A stretch of DNA of 64,000 bases from Miscanthus floridulus (lineage: Eukaryota > Streptophyta > Magnoliopsida > Poales > Poaceae). Every line of letters starts with the position of its first letter. Within the stretch, counting starts at the first letter, position 1. A program made the position numbers and the translations under genes. The notes beneath the pieces are model-generated. The model saw only the letters and a program-made list of their open reading frames with translations, was not told where the DNA came from and ran no database searches. Shown piece after piece: positions 12,177 through 24,580 of the stretch. The stretch spans positions 15,897,100-15,961,099 of the forward strand of contig NC_089581.1 of NCBI RefSeq assembly GCF_019320115.1, read 5' to 3'.

Positions 12177-13290
12177 ACGACGAGCTGCTGGTAGTGGCCG
12201 AGACGCCTCCTCCTCCTCCCCCTCCTTCTTCTTCCTCCTTCCTCCTTCTTCCTCCTCCTTCTCTTCCTCCTTCTTCCTCCTTCCTCCTCTCATCCCCTCC
12301 TCCTCTCCTCCTCTCTTTCTCCTCCACCTCCGGCGGCGCGGGCGCGGGCGGGGGCGGGTGCGTGTGTGCGGTGTGTGTGGGCTGGCTGGGCCGGGAGGTT
12401 AAATCCCCCCTTTGCCGAGTGCCCCTGATCTGGCACTCGACAAAGTTTTTTTTTAAATTTTTTAATTCTTTGCCGAGTGCCACCTGGCCTGGCACTCGGC
12501 AAAGAGGGTTTTTTTTTAAAAAAATCTTTGCCGAGTGCCCCCGGACTGGCACTCAGCAAGGAGGGGTTTTTAAATTTTTTTAAAAAATCTTTGCCGAGTG
12601 TCATACGTCCTTGCACTCGGCAAATCGGTAATTTGCCGAGTGTCATTTTTTGACACTCGGCAAACCATATTTTTTCACTTTTGACCTCCAAATTTTTTCC
12701 GCAGTCCTCATACAATACCTGGTACTCCATGTTCCAATGTGGCACATTTCTCGGACTTTTTCTATATTTCTTTAATTTATTTCATTTAATTCAATTTTCT
12801 TGGATAATTTAAATTATAACTGCTAGTCATTCAAATAATGAAAAAAATGAATGGAAAAATGATATTCATGTTATTTAGTATAATGTGAGACCGTATCCAG
12901 GACCAGACCACAAATTTCGAATATCTTATTCACAAAACATGACCATGAACTTGCGGTCGAGTTGTTTTTAAATTCTATAAAAAGCAAACGAAGTCCAAAA
13001 ATCATGAAACTTGTCAAGATGTCATGATATCATATGTGGAGGCTGTGATAAAAATTTGAGAAGGTTTCGCGCAAGTTGTCACGTACGATGCTTGTAAACT
13101 GAAGAATCTCCGAAGTTTCATGATTCCGTGAAGAGGCCGACGAGGTGGTAAGCATCCTCTTTGCCGAGTGTCAGTTGTTTGCCGAGTGCTTTATATCTGG
13201 CACTCGGTAAACAACCTCTTTGCCGAGTGTCCGATAAAAAGCACTCGGCAAAGTGTGGAACACTCGGTAAAGAAACCGTCTCCGGTAGTG
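12177..13290 (+). mobile_element. CACTA (En/Spm) right-end relic
   Basis: Carries repeated TTTGCCGAGTG / CACTCGGCAAA motifs, in both orientations, at 12410-12665 and 13160-13275. It ends with ACCGTCTCCGGTAGTG at 13290, the inverse of a CACTA terminus. It also has a pyrimidine-rich block (12200-12330) and a middle part (about 12690-13100) that resembles 47040-47370 of the intronic CACTA element. No transposase and no left terminus were found. The proline-rich and glutamate-rich open frames are low-complexity shadows. Confidence 0.75.
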
Positions 13291-13572
13291 TACAGTCCGT
13301 TTCTTTTGTCTCTCTTCCCCTCTCTTTTCCATCTCAGGATACAGTCCGCTTAGAGCACTTTGTTATACTTGCTCTAACGACTATCACATGTAACAAAATG
13401 GGTTTCCGAATGTCCAGGGTTTATCATAATCCATTACAATCGACCAACGCAATTTATAATTCCACTTAGATTACGATTTTTATATCCGATCGTCATCGTA
13501 ACGGCACCGTGGCTGATTCCCTTCCATTCCGTGTTCAAAATCAAACCATCATAGCTCCTCAATCCTCATCAA

Positions 13573-13803
13573 GGCCTTGTTTAGTTCGCGGTTAAAAATC
13601 AATATTCGGCACTGTAGCACTTTCGTTTGTATTTGACAATTATTGTCCAATCATGGTCCAACTAGACTCAAAATATTCGTCTCGTAATTTACAATCAAAC
13701 TATGTAATTAGTTATTTTTTTATCTATATTTAATACTCTATACATGTGTCCAAAGATTTGATGTGATGAAGAGAGTGAAAAAACTTGGAATCTAAACGAG
13801 GCC
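13573..13803. mobile_element. MITE, GGCCTTGTTTAG family
   Basis: Bounded by GGCCTTGTTTAG and its inverse CTAAACGAGGCC. It contains the family phrases GTAATTAGTTATTTTTTTA and CACTGTAGCACTTTCGTTTG. No coding capacity. Target duplication not clear. Confidence 0.65.
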
Positions 13804-14299
13804 CAATCAATTATCTGGCGGCGGTGGGCTCACTGTATATAACCAAAAAGTCACAGCAATGTCAGGCTATACGGCCCCAGCTGTTATCATTGACGATTCC
13901 ACAGCGCTGGCTGTGGCTAGTTGGCGCCTGGGCCAGGCGTGTCCTACTCCTGCAGAGGAGCTGCGCTCACTGTGCGTAGGCAGGCTCCCCTCCCGCCACC
14001 CTGACACGGTCACACGGCGAGAGGCCGCGAGAGGGACGCCAAGGACGTCCGTCACGTGAGAAGGGACGACGACCCGTCGTCGGAGCCGACGGGCCGATAG
14101 ATGAGGTGACCCCGCGACGCGACGTGCACTGTGCGCATGCAGATGCAGTGCGCTCGCTCACTCTCGTATGCTACATTCTAGTTTCAGGCCTCAGATTGCA
14201 AAACTTTTATTAATAAATCAAGTCATGATAAAAGAAGTGATATTTTGCATAAAATTTTGAATAAGACCAGTGGTCAAACTTTGTGTCAAAAAAGTTAAA

Positions 14300-14513
14300 C
14301 GTCTTATAATTTAGGATGGATTAAGTATTTGACAAACTTTGTCCGATCATGGACTAACTAGGCTTAAAAGATTCGTCTCATGATTTACAACCAAACTGTG
14401 TAATTAGTTATTTTTTTACCTACATTTAATACTCCATGCATGCATCCAAAAATTAATATGACGGAGAGAGAGTGAAAGAACTTAAAATTTTTAAGGCAAT
14501 CTAAACAAGGCCC
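14300..14513. mobile_element. Second, truncated MITE copy of the same family
   Basis: Shares TTTGTCCGATCATGGACTAA, GATTCGTCTCATGATTTACA and GTGTAATTAGTTATTTTTTT with the copy at 13573-13803, and ends ATCTAAACAAGGCC. The left end is degraded, so its start is approximate. Confidence 0.6.
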
Positions 14514-15579
14514 CACTTCCGCCAGCCGCGTCCAATCCCCGGCTACGTACGGCCCGCGCGCGCGTGTCAGATCGGCCGGCCGGAGCGACGAAACCGAGGC
14601 GGGGAAGGAACACCGCGCTGCCTCGCCCGTGGCGACCGCCCGGTCGGGTCGGTGGGTGACGGTGGTGGCGGCGTACCGGTAAACAGAGCTTGCCATTGCT
14701 GCTGGGCCGCGCCGCGCTGTCCGAGCCGAGCGCTAGAGGGAATCGAAGGCTGCCCCGCGTTGCGTGAGCGCAGGCGGTAGTAGCAGCTCTCTCTGCTGGA
14801 GTGCTGGTGGCGTTCAGGCATTTCGCGCGGCACCACCGCGGGCTCGACACGTCCTGATTCAGGCCCTGTGCGCGGCAGCGACCCGGATCTCCGCCTCGGA
14901 TTCGCCGCCCCGCCTCGGTCCACCCGAACCCTTCCCTCTCGCTGTCTCGCCTCTCTCCCCATCCCTGGCCGCGCTCTCACACGGTTAGGCTATCTTCAAC
15001 AACACCACCTAGAATAAGACTCATTCGTACTTTGAGTAGTATTACAGATAAAAAGGTTCAATACCTATTCGGCATCTTCTCCAACAACAAGACCCAAAAG
15101 AGAATCCTTTCTGCAAATGAGTTTCCAGGAGAGAGGATACTCATATTTGGGTTGTGTCTCTCAGACAACCCAAAATAGGTCTCCCGTATAGGTACTCTGT
15201 TGGAGACTGATTTTGAATTTCTCACTACCCATTTTGGGTTTCGGTCTCCTTATTGGAGACAGTCTTACGCTACGGCCGACCTCACTGTCTCGCCAGTCTC
15301 TCTCGCCACGCGTGGGCGCGACGCCATCCAACGACCGGCGCGGCTATTGGGTACTCGGCGTCGGCTAGTCGCCCGCAGCGGAACCACCGCGTCCATCCGG
15401 TCCGGGCCCCTCCGGCCGTGAGGCGCGGTCAGGGCAAACGCATACGCTTCGAGAGCCTACTACACGAGTCAGTGATCGACAACGACGACGGTAGCTGGTT
15501 GGATTTCACGGCAGCGGGCGGGCGCCTACTGGTGCTGGCTATATATTACTACCAGTTTCACTTGAACTTATTAGCCTAG
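14514..15579. other. GC-rich intergenic sequence, no gene recognised
   Basis: Blocks at 14520-14990 and 15260-15470 are GC-rich with open frames on both strands that look compositional. Between them, 15000-15260 is AT-richer with a repeated theme (ACAACACCACC, TTGGAGAC) and may be another small transposon. I see no conserved domain. 13870-14160 has the same GC-rich character. Confidence 0.4.
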
Positions 15580-17020
15580 TGTTTACACCAAAATTTGGAA
15601 AGAAAAACGCGAGAACTCGAAGCTTCTAAGACTGTATCACCAAGGAATCGATTAGATGTGAGTCGATATCGGCTGGTCGTGATGCAGCGTCGGAATCGGT
15701 TATTTTATAGATAACGTCAGCAGACAACGTCAATGGACTACGTACGGATGGTGTTGGGAGGAAATATGTCGGACTCTACAAAAGAAAAAAGATTAGGGTC
15801 CAAGTTATTTTTAAGTTAGAAATGTTTTCTTTTCTAAAAACTTGTAATGAGTCGTATTTGAGTAAGACTCATGTTTAGGTTCAGGGTATAAATATTGGAC
15901 CCCGGTTATTGTAAGAAATCAATCAATCAATCAATACAATTATTTTTCCGGCTTCACGCCAACCCTTTGGAGTAGGATACTGTAGATCTTGACGAGTTCT
16001 TCAACAAGCAGGGCTGCATCAACCGATCGACCTTCGGCTTGTCTGTGAGTACCATCACGACTTATATCATACTTGTAAAGCTGCATCAGCCGATTGATCT
16101 TTTACGAGTATAATATAAGTTAGTTATCGATCTGTATCATTATTTTTAATGCTGCATCAGCGGATTGAACTTTGCGAATCATAATATAGATCAAAGTTAT
16201 CGATCTTGTGTTAAACAACTTGTTGTTTAATACAATATCACCAGTTATCGAATCTGCTAAGATTAGTAAGATTTTCCTTGCTGTTTTTGGCTGATTCACC
16301 AGCTATCGATCTTGTTATAATTAATACTCCATTAATTATAATAAATAACCTGATTGAGATAGAGATAGATCGGCATCATATCATCATAATTGGTCATCTT
16401 CTAGTCTGATCACGCTTTGAATCTTATGATTGATGACTTAATTATACTAGATCGACTATTTTATCTCTATTCCAATCGAACATAGTATGTATTCAAAGAC
16501 ATGTTTCAATCCTGAATAAACTCACTAGTTAATGAGATCCAATCTAATGACACTATCATAGCTGCATCGATCTGGTCAAACCACACTAGTAAGACTTTGG
16601 GTTAGAGATTATCGATTAGTGGTTTTGTTCATTGTCGAGATATGTACTCTGTTGGTTTGCTATGTCTGTATCGGCTATTTTAGCCTATTCGCCTGTGTTT
16701 TCATACATATAGCATGTTTTCCATAAACCTGTCAATATATAGATGGTTTTATAAATTCTTTGGCTTTAGTTTGTTACTATTATCATATCTGCATCGATCC
16801 GGTCGAACATCACTGTTGATGGTAATAGATTAGATCCAGAGCGTTTATAGATTCATTTGTACCAGACTGTCGATTTGTTCGCATGTTATATCCCTTCTCC
16901 TTAAACTTATCGGCTCAATGCTTTACACTGGTTATATCCATCTAGCTGATGATGTTTATTTATATTACTTATAACTGGGTGTATTGTACTTGTTATTATA
17001 AATCAATCATGACCCATGAG
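15580..17020 (+). repeat. Solo LTR related to element A, left part
   Basis: Begins TGTTTACACCAAAATTTGG as element A does and follows its LTR through the TATA-like region, GACGAGTTCTTCAACAAGCA and the repeated GCTGCATC(A/G)A-C-CGAT phrases, but with many differences. It is interrupted at 17021 by element B and resumes at 30948. No gag or pol of its own is present. A 5-bp duplication is not evident (CCTAG before, CCCAT after). Confidence 0.7.
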
Positions 17021-17945
17021 TGTTGTAACATGGCTTCGGCGGATGGCGAAGGCCTCCGACAGCGAGGTGTCGCCAAGGCGTCTTCGACCGTCTTAGGGCG
17101 GAGACCTGGCGCTGACTAAAGGAACTTTCCTAGCTATGTTCGAAGGGCGCTGCACGAGGCTCAGCGAGCTTGTCGCGGATTCCGCCCGGGCTAGGCACAG
17201 ACCTCTCCGACCGAGCAGGCGGCCGCCGCCTCGCTTCGGTTCACGGGTGTCTCCGGCAATAAGGGCGGAGGCCACCCTACCTATGAACTAATCAAACAAA
17301 CAATCTTGCCTAAGTGTGTGCAGGTACTCAAGCGCAAGCGCCCGTGGGCCGCGCGAGCGCGCCAGCATGGCCCCCGCGCGACCGGGCGGAGACCTACGGA
17401 TGATGTCTCCAATCGGACCGGCGGAGACCCGTCAAGGCAACGACGCGCCCCTGAAGACAGAGGCCAGCATCGGGAACCATGGCCCTCGGGCAGAGACCTA
17501 CGGATGATGTCTCCGACCGGACCGGAGGAGACCCGCCAAGGCAACGACGCGCCCCTGAAGACGGAGGCTAGTGTCGGGAACCTAGGCCTTTGGGCCGAAG
17601 ACCGAGGCACGGTGGGCCGGCCGCTCATGGAGGCCCGTTACTTGAAGACGGTGTGGCAGGATTGCCCCGCAAACAAGCGACTAGTGGCGGAATATTCCAG
17701 GAATGTACTATAGCAGTTGAGGGGCATTGTAATAAATTCTGTCAAGAAGTAGTTGAGCCCTATAAATAGGGAACAATTGTAACCGTGCAGGCGGGTGGCA
17801 GATGAATTAATGAAACTCTAGCTTTCTGTGCCAGCGTCCTACACGCTCACCTGTTGTGCCTATCCCGAGCCTCCGCCCGAGGGCGATGCCTAGCGGGCGG
17901 AGGCCTTTGTCTCCCCCATGTTGTCTGAAACCGCTAGTTTCAACA
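17021..17945 (+). repeat. 5' LTR of element B
   Basis: 925 bases, same length as the partner. Over the first roughly 290 bases I count about ten differences, mostly transitions. It contains two copies of a GGAGACC-TACGGATGATGTCTCC block with CAACGACGCGCCCCTGAAGA. A TATA box CCTATAAATAGG is at 17759. Confidence 0.9.
17758..17771 (+). promoter_or_regulatory. TATA box of element B LTR
   Basis: CCCTATAAATAGGG, a palindromic TATAAATA box about 190 bases before the LTR end, kept in the 3' LTR near 30760. It would drive gag-pol from the 5' LTR; in the 3' LTR it points toward the MADS gene about 1.2 kb downstream. Confidence 0.6.
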
Positions 17946-17982
17946 TTAGCGCCCACCGTGGTTTGGCCAAGACAAACCAACG

Positions 17983-20900
17983 ATGGCAGGGAAAAGAAAA
18001 ACCACCACCAGAGCAGCAACGACCACGGGTCAGAGAGGAAGGCCTAGGCGCACCACTCGTAGCACCTACGCAACCTCGCCAGTGGAGGATGGCACCAGAG
18101 CAGATGCCTAGGGTCAACAACCGGAACCCCAACATCCAGAGATCCAAGATCTGGAGGCCCAACCAAACTCAGGTACAGCACTCGAGCAAGAACTGCAATA
18201 GCTGCAAGCACAGTTCCAAAGAGCGCAATAAGAGAGGGACAGAATGGCAGCAGCATTCGTAGCTAATTAGCAAGCTACTCAAGCGTCAGCACAAGCAGCA
18301 GAAATAAGGCAGCAGTTGGCAGTCCTACATGCTGAGATGCTAAGTATGCAGCATGCAGTACCAGCGTCAACCTCCGCGATCCTAGCCTCCGCAGCAACAC
18401 CAACCGCAAACATGCCTCCACCAGTGATCAGCCCAACCACGATGCCATCTCAGGCGATGCGGAGGCCTATCGACCCCAAGTCCCCACTCTCTGAAGGCAT
18501 ACAACAATCGCCATGGCCAACGGCGTACAAGCCAATCACACTACCAAAGTTCAACGGAAAGACAGACCCCCATCAGTTCATTATGAGTTACGAGGCAGCA
18601 GTAGCCTCCGCCGGCGAAGACAACACCGTCCTGGCAAAGTCATTTGTTATTGCTGCCAAAGGTGACGCGTTGGCTTGGTATTCCATGCTCAAACCAAGCA
18701 CAATCTTTTCTTGGGAAAATCTCCGGGACAAGATATTGGCAAACTTCAAGGGGCTAGCAGCATAGTCGCTGACATCCACAGATCTATTCCAGTGCAAGCA
18801 AATGCAGGGAGAGACACTACATGACTACTTTCGGAAATTCATGCAACTAAAGGCGAAGGCACCAGACATCCTAGAAGAGATCGCCATTGAAGCAACGATC
18901 AAAGGGCTCCGAATCGGGCCATTCGTAGCACACCTAGCAAGAAAGAAACCAATTTCCATATAGCAGTTGTACGATGAGTTCGAGAAGTACTGCAGATCAG
19001 ACAATGACCTCCGGAAAAGGCTGGAGGAGCAGGGTCAAAACAGACAGCAAAATAACAGCAAAAACTCACAGAAGAGCTATGCGAACCAGAACGCATCAAA
19101 TCAGAAACCAAGCCAGGGGTAGGTGCTCAGCATCAAGGGTCAACCTCACCCCGAACAAGGGTAACTGCCAGGGCCAGCAGGGCCGGAGACCTAGACCAGG
19201 AACCAAGGTAGGCAAGGTTACCAAGGCAAAAACTGGAACAAAAACCACAACCAGAAACAACGCAGGCCATATTGCGTTTTCCACGGCGAAAGCGCAGGGC
19301 ACATCACCAAAGATTGTCCGAAGACAAAGGAGACATAGGAAAGAATGAAGAACAAGCAGACCGCCCAACCTCCAGCACAGCAGAACGCAAGAGAGGTCAA
19401 CAACACCTACACAACTGGCCACCAGTAGTACTGCCCGATGTACCCAGCGCTAAACGCAAACCAAATACATCCCTCCACACTGGCCTCCGCCTATTACCTA
19501 GAATTCCTACCAGCATGGCGGTCAGCGCCCTCGCAGCAGCCTCCGGTGGGCAACTATAGGTTGGAGGCAAGCCTGACCTACATAAACCCAAAAACTCCCC
19601 ACATAACCTACCTCGAAACAAACCAACCGCCACAAAACCAAAGCAGGTTCGAGTATCCGCCGCAACAGCAGCAAATGCAACAACTGCCTCCGCCACCACC
19701 TCACAACCAACCCCCAACACCAAAAAATGAGCCAAACCCAGAAAACCAAGTCAACCCTCATGGAGCACTGCCAACAATAGGCATGATACTGACAATCGCC
19801 GGAGGATCATCAATGGAGTTTCAAGCGAAAAAGCAGAAAAAGAATCACCTCCGCCTGGTAAACAATGTAGCAGTCCAGGGCCCAGCAAAATACACAGATT
19901 GGTCCAGAGTCCCAATCACCTTCATAGAAGAAGGTCTCCAGCTAGAAAGCTACCCTCACACAGACGCAATGGTGATCAAAACAAACATAGCAGCATGGGA
20001 GATAAGCAGAGTGTTGATTGACACTAGCAGCTCAGCAGACATCATCTTTGCAAATACCTTCGACCAAATGAAGCTCAGCAGGAATCAACTGTAGCCCTCC
20101 GAATCCCCTTTGATAGGATTCGGAGGCAAGCAGATACAAGCACTAGGAAAGATATCACTACCAGTGTCGTTTGGAACCCAAGAAAATGCTAGAACCGAAT
20201 ACATAACCTTTGACGTCGTCGATCTGTATTACCCATACAATGCCATCTTGGGCAGAGGATTCATAACCAAATTCAACGTAGCCCTGCATATGGCTTACCT
20301 ATGCATGAAAATACCAGCACTCCATGGTATTATCACAGTCCGAGGCAGCCAGAAAGAAGCAAGAAACATAGAAAAAGCAATCTACAGAGCCTAAAGAAAC
20401 ATCAATGCAGTCGAGTCGGCAGATAAAGAACTAGAGCCTCTGGATATGCCCAGAGGAAAAACAGATATGACAGATCAAAAAGAAACAAAGCTGATCCCTC
20501 TAGAAAAGGAGTTACCAGACAGAAAAGTAACAATCAGCTCAGAATTGAGCAAAGCAGAGGAGCAAGAGCTCATGAAAACTCTAGTAAAGAACAAAGACAT
20601 CTTCGCCTGGTCAGCCTCCGACCTCCAGGGAGTCAGCAGGGACATCATACAGCACGAACTAGATATCAATGAAAACATGAGGCCAAAAAAGCAGAAGCAG
20701 AGAAAAATGTCAGAGGACAGAATCCTGGCAGCAAAGGCGGAGGTGCAAAGATTGCTAGATGCAAAAGTCATCAGGAAAGTCAAGTATTCAGAATGGCTCG
20801 CAAACGTAGTGCTGGTACCAAAGAAGAATGGCAAAATGAGAATGTGCATAGATTTCACAGATTTGAACAAAGCTTGCAAAAAAGACCATTTCCCATTACC

Positions 20901-23694
20901 AAGAATAGATGCATCCGTCGACAAGGTAGCTAGATGCCAGAGGTTTTCTCTCCTCGACTGTTTCTCTGGGTATCACCAAATCTAGATGAAAAAAGAAGAC
21001 GAAGACAAGACAAGTTTCACCACTCCATTCGGGACATACTGCTACACCAGAATGCCGGAGGGCCTCAAAAATGCCGGAGCAACCTTTGCCAGAATGACAA
21101 AGGAGGTTTGGGGCTCACAGCTAGATAGAAACATCATAGCCTACGTCGATGACATAGTGGTCATGAGCAAGAACAAGGATGATCATGTCTCCGACTTACA
21201 GGAGACCTTCGCCAACCTAAGGGCAGTTGGCCTCCACCTCAACCCAGAAAAATATATATTTGGAGTTACAAAAGGGAAGATGCTCGGATACATCATAAGT
21301 AGCGAAGGCATCAAAGCGAACCCAGACAAAACCAGAGCAATAATGACAATGGCAGAACCCAAAAACAAGAAAGAAGTGCAAAAGCTAACAGGAAGAATAG
21401 CAGCGCTCAACAGATTCTTCTCAAAGGCAGCAGAACGCAGCCTACCCTCCTTCCAAGCCCTGAGGGGCGGAGACAACTTCGAGTGGGGGTCCAAGCAGTT
21501 GGAGGCATTTCATAACTTGAATGAGCATCTAGCAAACTCACTGGTAGTCTCCGTCCCAAAATCAGACAGCCACCTATTGCTATATGTGGCGGCCTCCGAC
21601 CATGTAGTCAGCGCAGTCTTAGTCCACGAGCAAGAAAAGGAATCAGGCAAAATCCAAAAGCCAGTTTATTTCATCTCAGAAGCATTGTCCGGAGCCAAGC
21701 TAAATTACACTGAGGTAGAAAAAATTGCATACGCAGTACTGACGGCATCAAGAAAGCTAAAGCACTATTTCCAAGCCCACAAAATCTTAGTTCCAACATC
21801 GCTGCCACTGCAAGACTTGCTCAGAAACAAAGAAACCTCCGTCAGAATAGGCAAATGGGCTACAGAGCTATCACAGTTCGGTATCTCCTATATCCCCAGA
21901 ACAGCAATCAAATCACAAGCACTAGCCGATTTGTAGCAGATTGGACACCTCCAACAGCACCTGAAGTACAACCAACCACTCAAGGCTGGATAGCATTCAT
22001 GGATGGAGCCTGGGGCCAAGCCGGAGCAGGAGCCTCCGCCATCCTAACGGCACCCTCCGGCGTCAGACTGAAATACGCAACAAGGCTAGAGTTCAAATCA
22101 ATAAACAACATAGCAGAATATGAAGGCCTAATCCTAGCGCTTAGTAAAGCAAAGGCCCTAGGGGCCAAAACATTGACTGTCAAAATAGATTCTCAAGTGG
22201 TTACTGGCCAAGTAGAGAAAGAATACACAGCAAGAGAGCCAGAACTCATCAACTACCTATCCGTTGTCAGAAATTTGGAGCGGAGATTCGAAGGGTTCAC
22301 CCTAAAGTACATCCCAAGATCAGAAAACACAGAGGCAGATGAACTAGCTAAAGCGGCGGCAAACAACCTGCCACTACCACCAAACACTTTTTACCAGATC
22401 CTGAAGTCTCCGGCTACTGCGGAGACATCTAAGACACAAGCCCATACTACACATGCAAAATGAAGATTGGAGAAAGGCGATAACAGAATTCTTAGAAGGC
22501 AAAACCGCCAAAGAAGATGAAGCAAAAGCAGCAAGAATACAGGCCAGGGCAAGAAATTACACAATCATAGATGGTGTACTGTACAAGAAAGGAGTAGTCC
22601 AGCCCCTCCTCAAATGCATATCGCAGAGTGAAGGCATAGAGTTGCTTCAAGAAATACACTCAGGAATTTGCGGGTCGCACATTGGCTCTAGAGCATTATC
22701 AGCAAAGGCAATAAGGCAAGGCTTCTATTGGCCAACACACATACAAGACGCGGAGTAGACAGTCAGAACATGCCAAGCATGCTAAACATTCTCTCTAGGG
22801 CAGTCAAAACCATCGTCGGAGACCCAGCTTATACCTCCGACATGGCCGCTACAAAGATGGGGTATGGACCTGGTCGGACCATTACCACCATCCCAAGGAG
22901 GAAACAGATTCGCAGTAGTGGTAGTGGCAGTAGAATATTTTACAAGATGGATAGAAGCAAAGCTGCTGGCGAAGATAACCTCAAAAACCGTCCGAAAATT
23001 CTTCTGGCAAAACATCATTTGCAGATTCGGTGTACCGAGGATTCTGACAGTAGACAATGGAAAACAATTCGATTCAGAGAACTTCAAAGAATTCTGCAAA
23101 AGCATTGGGACAAAACTAGCCTTTGCCTCAGTATACCACCCAGAGTCCAATGGCGCTGTGGAAAGAGCAAACAGAATAGTGTTTTCAGCAATATCAAAAA
23201 CATTGCTGGGCCTACGCAAAGGAAAATGGGTAGATGAATTACCTAGAGTGATTTGGTCACACAATACATCTATCTCAAGAACAACAGGATTCACACCATT
23301 CAAACTACTTTATGGAGAAGAGGCCATGATGCCAGAAGAAATCAAGCATGAAGGCCTCCGCACAACGAGTCAGCTGATGTTGCAAGATGAAGAATATGCA
23401 AAAGAAACAATAGAAGCAATAAGACTGGAAGCAGTCAAAAACATTGCAAAATATCAATCCCAAACCAAAAAGTGGAGAGACTCCCAGGTGGTAAGGAAAG
23501 ACATTAAACACGGAGACCTCGTACTCAGAAGAAAACCCAACGCACAACTTGTTGGCAAGTTGCAACCGAAATGGGAAGGCCCATACACAGCAACGGCAGC
23601 AGGCCGACCTGGCTCTTTCCACTTGACCGACAGCGAAGGTGTCACGACAACCCACACCTAGAATATTGACAGCCTCCGCAGATACTACATCTAG
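17983..23694 (+). pseudogene. Element B gag-pol polyprotein, decayed
   Basis: One frame from ATG 17983 covers gag and pol, interrupted mainly by stops. In order: gag core about 18480-18990 (PITLPKFNGKTDP, ALAWYSMLKP); zinc knuckle about 19268-19320 (YCVFHGESAGHITKDC); protease about 20010-20270, with DTSSSAD where D-(T/N)-GSSAD is usual; RT about 20700-21400 with YVDD at 21142-21153; RNase H about 21950-22380 (FMDGAWGQAGAGASAIL); integrase zinc region from about 22640, then catalytic-core motifs near 22864, 23053 (DNGKQF) and 23160 (NGAVERAN). A one-base loss near 21932 and a compensating shift near 22448 put RNase H in another frame. Stops fall near 18102, 18198, 18228, 18261, 18763, 18961, 20092, 20392, 20983, 22756, 22783 and 23659. 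Not functional as read. Confidence 0.85.
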
Positions 23695-24019
23695 GCAATG
23701 TACCAAAGGGCAACCTCCACAAAATATAAGCGGAGGCCCCTCCGTTTATTTACCTTTAAGTTTTTTTACTTCAATCAAAAAAAATGTAAAAGAGCCTGCA
23801 CTCTTTTCCTCATAGGGGAACTCTAAGCGGAGGTGAGGTTTTTAACGAGGCAGGCTCAATGTAAAAATCCTCTACAAGTATAAAGAGGTAATTCCCCAAA
23901 AGAACGCTCGAAAAACCCAAAACCGAAAGCGGCCAACTCTGGCGCCGCAATATTCGGTGAACAAAAAGTATAGGTCCTTTCAAAGCGCCAGCCATAGGCA
24001 TGGGCAATTTGAAATGACC

Positions 24020-24580
24020 TCTATGGCCAAACAGGCCTTCGACCTTGACAAAGACCTGTCCAAAGTCAGGCATCAAGGCAGGAAAAATAGCCAAAACAGG
24101 CCTCCGACCCTTGACGAAGACCTGAACAAAGTCAGGCAGCAAGGTAAAAAAAATTGGCCAAACAGGCCTCCGACCCTTGACGAAGACCAGAACAAAGTCA
24201 GGCAGCAAGGTCAAAAAAAAAATTTGGCCAAACAGGCCTCCGACCCTTGACGAAGACCTGAACAAAGTCAGGCAGCAAGGTCAAAAAAATGGCCAAACAG
24301 GCCTCCGACCCTCGACGAAGACCTGAACAAAGTCAGGCAGCAAGGTCAAAAAAATTGGCCAAACAGGCCTCCGACCCTTGATGAAGACCTGAACAAAGTC
24401 AGGCAGCAAGGTCAAAAAAAAATTTGGCCAAATAGGCCTCCGACCCTTGACGAAGACCTGAACAAAGTCAGGCAGCAAGGTCAAAAAAAGGGGCCAAAAA
24501 GGCCTCCGACCCTCGAAGAAGACCTGAACAAATTTAGGCGCCAAGGAAAAAACAACCTCGGCAAAACAGGCCTCCGACCT
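24020..24580. repeat. Tandem array, 64-73 bp unit, downstream of integrase
   Basis: About nine units of AACAGGCCTCCGACCCTTGA, CGAAGACCTGAACAAAGTCA and GGCAGCAAGGTC plus a variable A tract. Unit starts fall near 24030, 24098, 24165, 24235, 24300, 24366, 24435, 24501 and 24565. Length differences come from the A tract. It lies in the 3' non-coding part of element B. Long open frames on the minus strand repeat the same peptide per unit and are a by-product of the array. Confidence 0.9.

Noticed and set aside
12063..12745. Long open frames over the pyrimidine-rich block (poly-Pro, Glu/Arg-rich)
   Set aside because: Low-complexity sequence open on both strands, followed by CACTA subterminal repeats.
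17281..17713. Open frames on both strands in the element B LTRs (115 and 135 codons)
   Set aside because: Present in both LTRs and overlapping on opposite strands; GC-rich direct repeats within the LTR explain them.
24020..24580. CRISPR-like array
   Set aside because: Repeats are directly adjacent units without unique spacers, in a eukaryotic retrotransposon.
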